40,064 bases of DNA from DATNFP01 sp035606335 (GTDB taxonomy: Bacteria; Bacteroidota; Bacteroidia; Chitinophagales; Chitinophagaceae). The DNA is taken from the NCBI GenBank assembly GCA_035606335.1, contig DATNFP010000010.1, forward strand, positions 1-40,064. The letters are read 5' to 3'. This document shows, in pieces, positions 1 through 7,892 of the stretch (its first letter is position 1; each line of letters starts with the position of its first letter). The notes below the pieces were generated by a model. The model had not been told where the DNA came from and made no database searches. It was given only the letters and a program-made list of their open reading frames with translations. Both the position numbers and the translations under genes were made by a program.

Positions 1-226
1 TCTGGCGGATAATATCAGACGTAAATTGACCCTGAGAAGGATTGCCTTCTTGCATAAGTTTTCTGCTGTATGTATTTTATTGATCGGTGTTGCTCTGTTT
101 ATAAGCACAACATTTAATATTCAATTTAAAAAGCATGAACATGAGCAATCCACATATCATCAATATCAATTACCAAAGATTGGAAAACCTGACAGAACCT
201 TAGTATCTTTGCAGCCTCATGTCTGA
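1..226 (+). CDS. Possible C-terminal end of a membrane protein (partial)
   Basis: The reading frame is open from the left edge and stops at 224-226, giving about 74 residues. It holds a basic stretch, one clear hydrophobic helix (around FSAVCILLIGVALFIS) and a polar His/Gln-rich tail. A basic segment followed by a last membrane helix is reminiscent of the C-terminus of LysE-type exporters, but the match is weak and made by eye. The frame overlaps the next gene by 8 bases and contains that gene's promoter. It could therefore be a real gene tail or a chance open frame; the missing upstream sequence would decide. Confidence 0.35.
   Translation, partial: LADNIRRKLTLRRIAFLHKFSAVCILLIGVALFISTTFNIQFKKHEHEQSTYHQYQLPKIGKPDRTLVSLQPHV
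180..211 (+). promoter_or_regulatory. Bacteroidota-type promoter of the purF-like gene
   Basis: A -33 TTG at 180-182 is separated by 21 bases from TATCTTTG at 204-211, which fits the Bacteroidota primary sigma-factor pattern TTTG-N(19-21)-TAnnTTTG. Transcription would start about 5-7 bases after the -7 box, almost on the ATG at 219, so the message would have little or no leader. Confidence 0.6.
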
Positions 227-2066
227 CGCGATCCGCCACGAATGTGGACTAGCTTACATCCGCCTCCTGAAACCATTAGCATATTATCACCGCAAATACG
301 GAACTGCATTTTACGGCCTTAATAAACTGTACCTGCTTATGGAAAAACAGCATAACCGTGGACAGGATGGTGCAGGTATCGCTACGGTGAAGTTGAACGT
401 TGAACCGGGACATCAATTCATGCATCGTTTACGCATTAGTGGTCAGCAGGCAATAGCACAGATCTTTCAGAATTTGCAGCAGGAAGTGGCCGAGCTATCA
501 AAAATGTACCCGGATATTACCCAATATCCAGGCTTGCTGAAAGGTTATTTACGGTTTATGGGCGAAGTGTTATTAGGACATTTACGCTATGGTACACAAG
601 GGCGCAATAATGTTGAATTTTGCCATCCATTTATAAAATCACACATCAATCCTACCCGCAACCTTACAATGGCGGGTAATTTCAACCTGGTAAATACAGA
701 CGAGCTATTTGCGATGTTGGATGCGCATCCAACAACCACAATACGGGAGAGTGATCTTGGGGCTATGATAGAAACCGTTTACTATTATCTATGTATGGCT
801 GATGATACAGATCCCGCTGCTTTGAATGTGGAGGGTATTTTAAAACAGGCAACAGTTCATTTTGATGGGGGTTATGTATTTAGCGGGTTAATAGGCAACG
901 GGGACAGTTTTGTAATGCGCGATCCACATGGTATTCGTCCCGCTTATTATTATAAGAGCGATGAGGTGGTAGTAGCGGCATCTGAAAGACCTGCTATTAT
1001 GACCAGCTTTAATGTTACCCAGGATAAAATTTATGAGCTAATGCCTGGTCATGCATTAATAATAAAGGCTGACGGTTCATTTAATAATGTAGAGATTTTA
1101 CCTGCCAAAGAACATAAGGCATGTAGTTTTGAACGTATATATTTTAGCCGTGGTAATGATGCGGACATTTATCGCGAGCGTATGCAGTTAGGCCGCAATC
1201 TGGCTGAGCCGATATTGCAGGCCGTAGATCATGATCTGAAGCATACCATAGTATCATTTATTCCTAATACTGCCGAGACTGCTTTTTATGGCTTGATAAA
1301 AGGTCTGGAAGATTATCTGACGCAAAAGAAACTGGAACGCATATTAGATCGCAGGTATAGCATTACAGAAGATGAATTGAGTGAATTGATAAGCCGTCGT
1401 GTAAGAATAGAAAAGATTGCTATAAAAGACGTGAAAATGCGTACGTTCATTACAGAAGATGCTTCGCGTAATGAAATGGTGCAGCACGTATATGATATTA
1501 CTTATGGCACAGTTGAGAAAGGGGTGGATACATTAGTAGTGATAGATGATTCTATTGTGCGTGGCACCACTTTGAAAGAAAGCATTATTAAAATGCTTGA
1601 CCGCCTTAATCCTAAGAAAATAATTATCGCATCTTCAGCTCCCCAGATACGCTATCCTGATTGCTATGGTATTGATATGAGCCGGTTGGGAGATTTCATA
1701 GCTTTTCAGGCCGCTGTATCATTATTAAAAGATAATGGCGAAGAGCATAAGCTAAATGAAATTTATGAATGCTGCAAACAAGCTGAACAAGGCGATAAAT
1801 TGCATGAGCAAAATTTCATTAAGGCCATCTATGCGCCATTTACTACCGAGCAAATAAGCAAAAAAATAGCTGATATGCTTCACCACGAGCAGGTAAATGC
1901 CCAGGTAGAAGTAATTTATCAATCATTGGAAGGACTATACAATGCATGCCCTAAGAATAAAGGAGACTGGTATTTTACCGGCAATTATCCGACTGAAGGT
2001 GGTAATCGTGTTGCAAACAGGGCTTTTATGAATTATATGGAACAAAAGGGTGGAAGAGGGTATTAA
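219..2066 (+). CDS. PurF-like amidophosphoribosyltransferase, long Bacteroidota form
   Basis: Class II glutamine amidotransferase fused to a phosphoribosyltransferase domain, 615 residues against about 470-505 for ordinary PurF. PurF makes phosphoribosylamine from PRPP and glutamine, the first step of purine synthesis. Cys9 follows an eight-residue N-terminal peptide that would be removed to expose the catalytic cysteine. HNRGQDGAG and GHLRYGTQG match the family glutaminase motifs. The PRPP loop is intact (VVIDDSIVRGTT), followed by APQIRYPDCYGID. The usual HNGNL oxyanion motif reads AGNFNL, so the glycine is replaced by phenylalanine. An insert of about 40 residues precedes the PRPP loop and there is a long C-terminal extension. 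Bacteroidota commonly carry such a long paralogue besides canonical PurF, so its exact reaction is uncertain. It is convergent with the SET gene, only 4 bases apart. Confidence 0.88.
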   Translation: MSDAIRHECGLAYIRLLKPLAYYHRKYGTAFYGLNKLYLLMEKQHNRGQDGAGIATVKLNVEPGHQFMHRLRISGQQAIAQIFQNLQQEVAELSKMYPDITQYPGLLKGYLRFMGEVLLGHLRYGTQGRNNVEFCHPFIKSHINPTRNLTMAGNFNLVNTDELFAMLDAHPTTTIRESDLGAMIETVYYYLCMADDTDPAALNVEGILKQATVHFDGGYVFSGLIGNGDSFVMRDPHGIRPAYYYKSDEVVVAASERPAIMTSFNVTQDKIYELMPGHALIIKADGSFNNVEILPAKEHKACSFERIYFSRGNDADIYRERMQLGRNLAEPILQAVDHDLKHTIVSFIPNTAETAFYGLIKGLEDYLTQKKLERILDRRYSITEDELSELISRRVRIEKIAIKDVKMRTFITEDASRNEMVQHVYDITYGTVEKGVDTLVVIDDSIVRGTTLKESIIKMLDRLNPKKIIIASSAPQIRYPDCYGIDMSRLGDFIAFQAAVSLLKDNGEEHKLNEIYECCKQAEQGDKLHEQNFIKAIYAPFTTEQISKKIADMLHHEQVNAQVEVIYQSLEGLYNACPKNKGDWYFTGNYPTEGGNRVANRAFMNYMEQKGGRGY

Positions 2067-2070
2067 TTGA

Positions 2071-2463
2071 TCAGGACTCTTTAGCATCAAACCATACAGC
2101 CTTTTTATCATTCCAGTCGCCATTGTAATTGATGGTTAATTCTTCCCCTTCTGCAATATATCTGACAGTTTTTATGAACATGGTTCGTTCATCATAATTC
2201 ATAAAATATTCGCAGTTTGATTCGTAAGAATGGTTGTACAAAGGGATATTACCTAAGGCCATACAGCACATATTTTTTCCATTAGGCTGCCATTCAAATA
2301 TATAATCATGCAGTAAAGTCTGGTCAAGCAACTTGCGGTCGTTGTAGTCCATTACAATTACCGGCGAAATTTCTATAATGGTATCCCCGGCTATTTCTTC
2401 ATTTGTAAATATGCCTCTTCCCCTTTCTTTGCTTTTACCTATATATAATGAATGGTAGATCAT
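2071..2463 (-). CDS. SET-domain protein (putative lysine methyltransferase)
   Basis: A 130-residue protein made almost entirely of a SET domain, the S-adenosylmethionine-dependent lysine methyltransferase fold. Visible motifs are GRGIF (residues 15-19), YNHSYESNCEY (76-86), which stands where NHSCxPN forms the cofactor pseudoknot, and GEELTINYNGDW (106-117) with the usual catalytic tyrosine region. The Cys and Pro of NHSCxPN are replaced by Tyr and Ser. There is no signal peptide, so it should act in the cytoplasm; the substrate is unknown. A strong hairpin separates it from the rlpA-like gene upstream on the same strand, so it probably has its own promoter, although I see no clear -7 box in the short gap. 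Confidence 0.8.
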   Translation of the reverse strand: MIYHSLYIGKSKERGRGIFTNEEIAGDTIIEISPVIVMDYNDRKLLDQTLLHDYIFEWQPNGKNMCCMALGNIPLYNHSYESNCEYFMNYDERTMFIKTVRYIAEGEELTINYNGDWNDKKAVWFDAKES

Positions 2464-2490
2464 TTGTAATCGCAGATTATGCTTAAAAAT

Positions 2491-2521
2491 AAAAAAGCTC
2501 CTATTGATGTAGGAGCTTTTT
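2491..2521 (-). terminator. Rho-independent terminator after the rlpA-like gene
   Basis: A perfect 12-bp stem (AAAAAGCTCCTA at 2492-2503 with TAGGAGCTTTTT at 2510-2521) has a 6-base loop and A/T runs on both sides. It lies just downstream of the minus-strand gene ending at 2541; the symmetric A/T flanks would let it work in both directions. Confidence 0.8.
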
Positions 2522-2540
2522 ACGCTTTTAAAGCAAAAAA

Positions 2541-2978
2541 TTACAGTGTAGTTTTTGGAGCAGATTCCAGTCCGTTTTGAGCCAGAATACCAAATTTGCC
2601 TTCTACAGCAGGAACTATTTCTATTTTCACTTTTGTCAATCCGTCGTCTTTAAAATCGAGTTTTTCGGCAGCGATGCTGGCAAGGTCTATCAAGCGGTTG
2701 TTAGTAGCTGCCATGCGGTCATTGATGCGCACATATACAACCCTCCCGTTTCCAAGATTGGTGACCCTTACATAAGAGCCAAGTTTTAACCTGTTACAAG
2801 CTGCGGTATATTTACTATTATTAAATATTTCACCGGTAGCTGTTTTACGACCTTCAAATTTGTGGTGGTAATAGCTTGCAACACCTTTTTTGTCAGCAGT
2901 AATGTGTTTTACAATCTGCTGAGCTCTTAATCCTAGACCCGTAAAGAATAAAATTGTAGTTATTAGTATCAATCTCAT
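2541..2978 (-). CDS. RlpA-like double-psi beta-barrel protein
   Basis: A secreted 145-residue protein of the RlpA family, septal-ring associated; some members are lytic transglycosylases that cleave peptidoglycan lacking stem peptides. An N-terminal signal peptide ends around LGLRAQQ. The barrel follows, with the hallmark GVASYYHHKFEGRKTATGE (residues about 32-50), YTAACNRLKLGSYVRVTN and VRINDRM-x-NRLIDLA. There is no SPOR domain, so it is the short single-domain form common in Bacteroidota. A -7 box lies just upstream and a strong terminator follows. Whether it is an enzyme or a binding protein cannot be told from sequence. Confidence 0.87.
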   Translation of the reverse strand: MRLILITTILFFTGLGLRAQQIVKHITADKKGVASYYHHKFEGRKTATGEIFNNSKYTAACNRLKLGSYVRVTNLGNGRVVYVRINDRMAATNNRLIDLASIAAEKLDFKDDGLTKVKIEIVPAVEGKFGILAQNGLESAPKTTL

Positions 2979-2994
2979 ACTCGTACAGTTTCGG

Positions 2995-3002
2995 CAAATA
3001 TA
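2995..3002 (-). promoter_or_regulatory. -7 box of the rlpA-like gene
   Basis: On the minus strand this reads TATATTTG, an exact TAnnTTTG match, 16 bases upstream of the start codon. No well-spaced -33 element is visible, so this is a half-supported promoter. Confidence 0.45.
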
Positions 3003-3043
3003 GGGCTAAATAGGCAAAAAAGGGTTAGGTATTAATTTATTTA

Positions 3044-4753
3044 TTAATGTCTCTTGTTAAACTTTTGTGAACCGCCCCTGGAACCTTGAGAGCGAACATC
3101 GCCTGAAAACCTTGCCTGTGGCTGTCTTGAGGAACTTCTATTGTCGTTACTCCTCTGTTCGGCCTCTTCTACCCTGATCTTCCTGTTTTTATATTTCTTT
3201 TGGGAAAGAGTCTGAACAATAAATTCCGCGGCATCAGACCTTACATTAAAGAAACTACTCAAGTCTCTTACTGTTATTCTCTCCAAAACATTAGGTTCGA
3301 CATCTGTAGCTTCCGTAATAAACTGTATTAATTTTTCAGCACTGGCAATACCATCTTTTTGCCCGATGTTTATAAACAAGCGCACAGTACGGCCCCTCTC
3401 TCTACCTGATTGCCTTTCCTTCTCATATCCTGCATTCAAGTCCTCAGCTTCCTGATAAGCATCAATTGTATCTTTCAATTGTAACCAAACTAAACGACGT
3501 ATCAGCTCATCTTTATCCATATCCTCAAAGCGTTCATGAATACTGCTTTGGTATACCTTGGCAAAATCTCCCTGTGGCTCAGCATTAGCTATTTGTTCCA
3601 AATAAAAGAACAAACGCTTACGCACTACTTCAGCTCCATCCGGAATATCACTGCGATGGAATTGTTGTTTTACAAGGCGCTCTATTTGACGAATATTGGA
3701 AATTTCTTTTGGGGTAATAATGGACATACAAATACCTGATTTACCAGCCCTTGCGGTACGTCCGCTGCGGTGGGTATATACTTCAGGATCGTCCGGCAGC
3801 TCATAGTTGATAACGTGCGTTATATCATTTACATCAATGCCACGTGCAGCAACATCAGTAGCAACTATAGCCTGCAGCGATTTGTTTTTGAACCGCTCCA
3901 TTACCTTACTACGCATTTTCTGATCCATATCACCATGCAAAGGACTCACATGATAACCCTGCTTCATTAGCTTTTCGGCAATTTCCTGACAATCTTGCTT
4001 GGTACGTGTGAAGATAATTCCATAAATACCAGGTGTAAAGTCTAGTAAACGCTGCAAGGTCTCAAAACGAAGATGTCTTTGAGTTACATAATATTGATGG
4101 TCTATATTCTCATTAGTGACATTTGCTGCTCCTACTGAAAATTCCTCCCATTTATTCATAAAGCGTTTGGCGATACCACGCACTTCATTACTCATGGTAG
4201 CAGAAAACAGCCAGGTGTATTTACGCGAAACGGTGTTTTTCAGGATAAAATCTATATCATCCCTAAAGCCCATGTTAAGCATTTCATCAGCTTCGTCCAG
4301 TACTACATACTGTACATTTTCTAATGATAAAGCCTTGCGTTCCAGCAGATCAATCAGTCTGCCCGGGGTAGCAACAACAATTTGTGGGTGGGCTTTAAGC
4401 TCACGGATCTGGCCACCTATAGGTACTCCTCCATACACAGCGGTAGTGTGGAGACCACGTAAGTGTTTACCATATTTTTTAAATTCTTCTTGTATCTGCA
4501 TACACAATTCACGTGTGGGGCTAAGTACAAGCGCTTGCACTTGTTTTAGTGCAATATCAGTGTGGTGCAGTAGCGGGAGTCCGAAGGCGGCGGTTTTACC
4601 GGTGCCTGTTTGCGCGAGGCCAATTATATCAGTGGGGTGAGATAACAGTTGCGGTATTACTTTTTGCTGAATTGGTGTAGGGGTTTCAAAGCCCAAATCC
4701 GATACGGCACGAGTTAATTCTTCTCTCAGGGAGAAGGATGAAAACGTAATCAT
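3044..4753 (-). CDS. deaD: DEAD-box RNA helicase of the DeaD/CsdA type
   Basis: ATP-dependent RNA helicase, 569 residues; E. coli DeaD has 629. Motifs in order: Q motif (TPIQQ), Walker A AQTGTGKT (47-54), DEAD (153-156), SAT (184-186), then the second RecA domain with ARGIDV and HRSGRTARAG. A DbpA/CsdA-type RNA-binding domain follows at about 455-530 (RLFINIGQKDG to NRKIRVEEAE), and the tail is rich in Arg, Ser and Gly, typical of RNA contact. The family unwinds structured RNA in ribosome assembly and mRNA turnover, often under cold stress. The start is supported by a promoter -7 box 25 bases upstream. The closest named orthologue is a judgement from domain order. Confidence 0.92.
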   Translation of the reverse strand: MITFSSFSLREELTRAVSDLGFETPTPIQQKVIPQLLSHPTDIIGLAQTGTGKTAAFGLPLLHHTDIALKQVQALVLSPTRELCMQIQEEFKKYGKHLRGLHTTAVYGGVPIGGQIRELKAHPQIVVATPGRLIDLLERKALSLENVQYVVLDEADEMLNMGFRDDIDFILKNTVSRKYTWLFSATMSNEVRGIAKRFMNKWEEFSVGAANVTNENIDHQYYVTQRHLRFETLQRLLDFTPGIYGIIFTRTKQDCQEIAEKLMKQGYHVSPLHGDMDQKMRSKVMERFKNKSLQAIVATDVAARGIDVNDITHVINYELPDDPEVYTHRSGRTARAGKSGICMSIITPKEISNIRQIERLVKQQFHRSDIPDGAEVVRKRLFFYLEQIANAEPQGDFAKVYQSSIHERFEDMDKDELIRRLVWLQLKDTIDAYQEAEDLNAGYEKERQSGRERGRTVRLFINIGQKDGIASAEKLIQFITEATDVEPNVLERITVRDLSSFFNVRSDAAEFIVQTLSQKKYKNRKIRVEEAEQRSNDNRSSSRQPQARFSGDVRSQGSRGGSQKFNKRH

Positions 4754-4778
4754 TACAAAGAACTATATTAATGAGGCG

Positions 4779-4786
4779 CAAAGGTA
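4779..4786 (-). promoter_or_regulatory. -7 box of the DEAD-box helicase gene
   Basis: On the minus strand this reads TACCTTTG, an exact TAnnTTTG match 25 bases upstream of the ATG. No TTTG is found at the proper -33 distance. The rest of the 232-base divergent gap up to 4985 is AT-rich and shows no other recognisable element except a 7-bp dyad, GTTGTTT/AAACAAC, at 4945-4963. Confidence 0.5.
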
Positions 4787-4985
4787 ACCTTTTATATTGA
4801 TAATATTAGAAGTTAATTCATTTCGACCCTATTAACTAATTATCAACACACAAATTCTAAAAAATTATAAATGCATTAGAAAATTTTAAGTTGAAGTAAA
4901 CGTTTATATTGTTTTGGTATTATTGTGATATTTTTAATGTAATTGTTGTTTGTGCAAAACAACTTATAATAACTATTGAGCCTAA

Positions 4986-5765
4986 ATGATTGGCATAAGC
5001 GTTGTGATAATTACACATAATGAGGAACAGAATATTTCGAACTGTATAAAGTCAGTAGAAAATATAGCTGATGAAATTATCGTAGTAGATAGCTATTCTA
5101 ATGATAATACCATACAAATTGCGAAAAACCTTGGCGCCAAAGTAATACTTCATCCTTTTAATGGATTTGGTGAGCAAAAATGTTTTGCTGCAAAACAAGC
5201 CACTAACGACTGGATCCTTTCTTTAGATGCCGATGAAGTGATATCGCCTGAGTTAGAAAAAAGCATTTTAGATACAAAAAAACAACAACCCTTGTTTGAT
5301 GCTTATAATGTTAGCATATTTACTAATTATTGTGGTAAATGGATAAAACATTGTGGATGGTTCCCACAAAAGAAGATCAGGTTTTGGAATAGAAACAAAG
5401 GAGAAATAACCAAAAGCATAGTGCATGAAGGTTTGGTAATGCATGATAAAGGAAACAGAGTGGGTAGCTTAAAAGGAAACCTTTTGCACTATAGCTACAA
5501 AACAATATCAGATCATATTCATAAGATAGAATACTATACAGAGCTTGCTGCACAAAAGGAAGCAGCTGAAGGAAATAACATTAGCTTATTGAAATTGTGG
5601 ATAGGCCCCAAATGGAAATTCTTTTATCATTACATATTACGGATGGGCTTCCTTGATGGTTATTATGGATATGTTATTAGTAAAAATGCTGCTTTTGGAG
5701 GCTTGATTAAATATGCCAAAATCAGGCAGTTAACAAGAGCACGGAAGCAAAAGAAACTGTTCTGA
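4986..5765 (+). CDS. Family 2 glycosyltransferase, WaaE/KdtX-like
   Basis: GT-A fold glycosyltransferase, 259 residues, the usual size for the LPS-core beta-glucosyltransferase-like group. The N-terminus has the nucleotide-sugar motif SVVIITHNEEQNI (5-17) and IIVVDSYSNDNT (31-42); the metal-binding DxD is D81-A-D83. C-terminal features typical of the WaaE-like group include the GKWIKHCGWFPQKKIRFW block and VHEGL. It should act on the cytoplasmic face of the inner membrane on lipid-linked sugars or LPS. A polysaccharide deacetylase follows after 27 bases, which supports a role in surface glycan synthesis. The sugar and acceptor are unknown. Confidence 0.88.
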   Translation: MIGISVVIITHNEEQNISNCIKSVENIADEIIVVDSYSNDNTIQIAKNLGAKVILHPFNGFGEQKCFAAKQATNDWILSLDADEVISPELEKSILDTKKQQPLFDAYNVSIFTNYCGKWIKHCGWFPQKKIRFWNRNKGEITKSIVHEGLVMHDKGNRVGSLKGNLLHYSYKTISDHIHKIEYYTELAAQKEAAEGNNISLLKLWIGPKWKFFYHYILRMGFLDGYYGYVISKNAAFGGLIKYAKIRQLTRARKQKKLF

Positions 5766-5792
5766 AGCCTGTTTTAAAAAATAACTAATTGC

Positions 5793-6542
5793 ATGCGACT
5801 TCATTGGTTGTTACCTACTCGTAAAGGTATTTCTGTTTTAATGTACCATAGGGTATGGCCGGGCATGGGCGATGGATTAACAATAACTCCCGAAAAATTA
5901 AAAGAGCAGTGGACTTTTTTAAGAAATGAAGGCTACCATATTCTTTCTTTAAATGATTTTATACAAATAATACAGGGGACAGAAATGGCATTACCAAAAT
6001 CGGTTCTGCTCACTTTTGATGATGGTTATCGTAACAACCTCACTTATGTTTATCCATTACTGAAAGAATTTAACTGGACTGCTACATTTTTAATTGTTGC
6101 GAATACATTGAATGGAGAAGCTACTGAAGAAGTGGATTCTGTAAAACAACAAATGACCCCAGAAGAATTACTTAGCATTGATACCTCAGTTGTACAGTTT
6201 GGATTGCATGGGTATCATCACGAAGATTTTGGCAAATTGCAGCTTGCCGAAATGAAGAGAGTAACTGAACAATCTATACAGGCATTTCAAAACAGAGGTT
6301 TGTCATTTTATAAAGTGTTTGCTTACCCGTACGGAGCAAGACCAAAGAATAAGGCTGTTTTTGGCGAGTTTAAAAATTGGATGAAAAGCATAGGTATGGA
6401 GGCTGCTTTCCGCATAGGAAATAAAGTAAATGAGCTTCCTATAAAAGATGTATTTGAAGTGGAGCGTATTGATATAAAAGGCACAGATAATATGGAGGAT
6501 TTTAAGATTAAATTGAAAAAAGGAAAACTGAAACCATTTTGA
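5793..6542 (+). CDS. Polysaccharide deacetylase (NodB-type, CE4)
   Basis: A 249-residue protein with a NodB domain. Motif 1 is LTFDDGY (73-79), carrying the catalytic base and metal-binding Asp. Motif 2 is LHGYHHEDF (138-146), with H139 and H143 as the HxxxH zinc ligands. FAYPYG corresponds to motif 3. The beginning (ISVLMYHRV) is typical of carbohydrate deacetylases of the PgaB/IcaB kind. No signal peptide is evident, so a cytoplasmic or membrane-surface location is likely. It lies directly after the glycosyltransferase on the same strand, suggesting both modify the same surface glycan. Confidence 0.87.
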   Translation: MRLHWLLPTRKGISVLMYHRVWPGMGDGLTITPEKLKEQWTFLRNEGYHILSLNDFIQIIQGTEMALPKSVLLTFDDGYRNNLTYVYPLLKEFNWTATFLIVANTLNGEATEEVDSVKQQMTPEELLSIDTSVVQFGLHGYHHEDFGKLQLAEMKRVTEQSIQAFQNRGLSFYKVFAYPYGARPKNKAVFGEFKNWMKSIGMEAAFRIGNKVNELPIKDVFEVERIDIKGTDNMEDFKIKLKKGKLKPF

Positions 6543-6605
6543 TCTTTAATTATAATAATTGTAATTCAATTTGCTTTGCCGCTGTGATGATGTATATTTA
6601 GACTA

Positions 6606-7886
6606 ATGACGTTGTTAAAGAAGGCTGGCATAAAGATCAAAAGTTTTTTAAAAATCTTTGGACCTGGATTGATAACCGGTGCAAGCGATGATGACCCATC
6701 AGGTATAGCTACCTATTCACAGGCAGGTGCGCAATTTGGTCTCTCCACACTTTGGACGGCTTTAATTACTTTTCCTTTGATGGCCTCTATCCAGGAAATG
6801 TGCGCAAGAATAGGTCTTGCAACATCTCGCGGATTAACAGGAACATTAAAAAAATATTATCCCAAGTGGGTACTTTATGTGATGATATTGTTTAGCTTTC
6901 CGGCTATAGTGATGAACATTGGCGCTGATATTGCTGGAATGGGAGCAGTTGCTAATCTTATTGTCCCCAAAGTTAATGCCATATACTTTAGTGTCGCATT
7001 CACTATCATTCTTTTAGTCATCATCATATACTTTCCTTATCATAAGATAGCAGCCATCTTAAAATACCTTGCAATGGTATTGCTTGTGTACCTGGTAGTA
7101 CCCTTCCTGGTAAAAACAAATTGGGGAAATGTGCTGAAGGCAACTTTCATGCCCCATATTCGGCTAAGTAAAGATTACTTAAACATATTGGTTGCTATTT
7201 TAGGTACTACTATTTCTCCCTATTTATTTTTCTGGCAGGCAACTATGGAGGTTGAAGAACTTGAAGAAAGACAGAAAAAGCAAAAGAAAATAATAATAGC
7301 CAGCAGCAGAATGTATAGAGAGATGAAAACGGATGTGAACACAGGTATGCTTTTTTCGAACCTAGTAATGTTTTTTATTATTTTAACTACAGGTGCAATA
7401 CTTGCCTCGGCGGGAATACATAAGATAGAGACGGTAGAGCAGGCCGCCAGCGCATTAAGGCCGCTGGCAGGTGACGGAGCTTATTATCTTTTCGCAGTTG
7501 GGGTGATTGGCACAGGTTTCCTTGCAATACCGGTACTAAGTGGATCACTATCTTATATTTTCTCGGAGACATTTGATTGGCAAATGGGTTTTGATAAAAA
7601 GTTTCACCAGGCACCTTCTTTTTATATCATTATCGCTTTATCATTATTGGTAGGCTTATTAATGAATTACCTAGGTATTAATCCTATACAGGAATTGATC
7701 TACTCTGCCATATTATATGGTGTGACAGCCCCGGTAATTATTGCAGTGATACTGCATATCTGCAATAATAAAACGGTAATGGGAGAACATATAAATAAAA
7801 CGCGTTCGAATATTCTGGGTACATTAACATTTTTGCTCATGGCAGTGGCTGCAATATTTTTATTATATTATCAATTCACTACCTGA
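6606..7886 (+). CDS. NRAMP-family divalent metal transporter with altered metal site
   Basis: Integral membrane protein of 426 residues with about 11 hydrophobic helices and the NRAMP start FGPGLITGASDDDPSG. In canonical Mn/Fe transporters helix 1 carries DPGN and helix 6 carries MPH. Here helix 1 reads D30-P-S-G and helix 6 reads GTTISPYLFFWQA (200-212), with Ser204 where the metal-coordinating Met sits and Tyr206 in place of His. A charged segment of about 25 residues (EELEERQKKQKK onward) lies between helices 6 and 7. The protein clearly belongs to the NRAMP superfamily, but the loss of the Met suggests a different ion preference, as in NRAMP-related magnesium transporters. That inference is untested. 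Confidence 0.85.
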   Translation: MTLLKKAGIKIKSFLKIFGPGLITGASDDDPSGIATYSQAGAQFGLSTLWTALITFPLMASIQEMCARIGLATSRGLTGTLKKYYPKWVLYVMILFSFPAIVMNIGADIAGMGAVANLIVPKVNAIYFSVAFTIILLVIIIYFPYHKIAAILKYLAMVLLVYLVVPFLVKTNWGNVLKATFMPHIRLSKDYLNILVAILGTTISPYLFFWQATMEVEELEERQKKQKKIIIASSRMYREMKTDVNTGMLFSNLVMFFIILTTGAILASAGIHKIETVEQAASALRPLAGDGAYYLFAVGVIGTGFLAIPVLSGSLSYIFSETFDWQMGFDKKFHQAPSFYIIIALSLLVGLLMNYLGINPIQELIYSAILYGVTAPVIIAVILHICNNKTVMGEHINKTRSNILGTLTFLLMAVAAIFLLYYQFTT

Positions 7887-7892
7887 TCAAAC

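Noticed and set aside
4116..4640. Long plus-strand reading frame (174 residues) opposite the DEAD-box helicase
   Set aside because: It is antisense to a clearly real gene with intact helicase motifs and shows no domain; it is a shadow frame.
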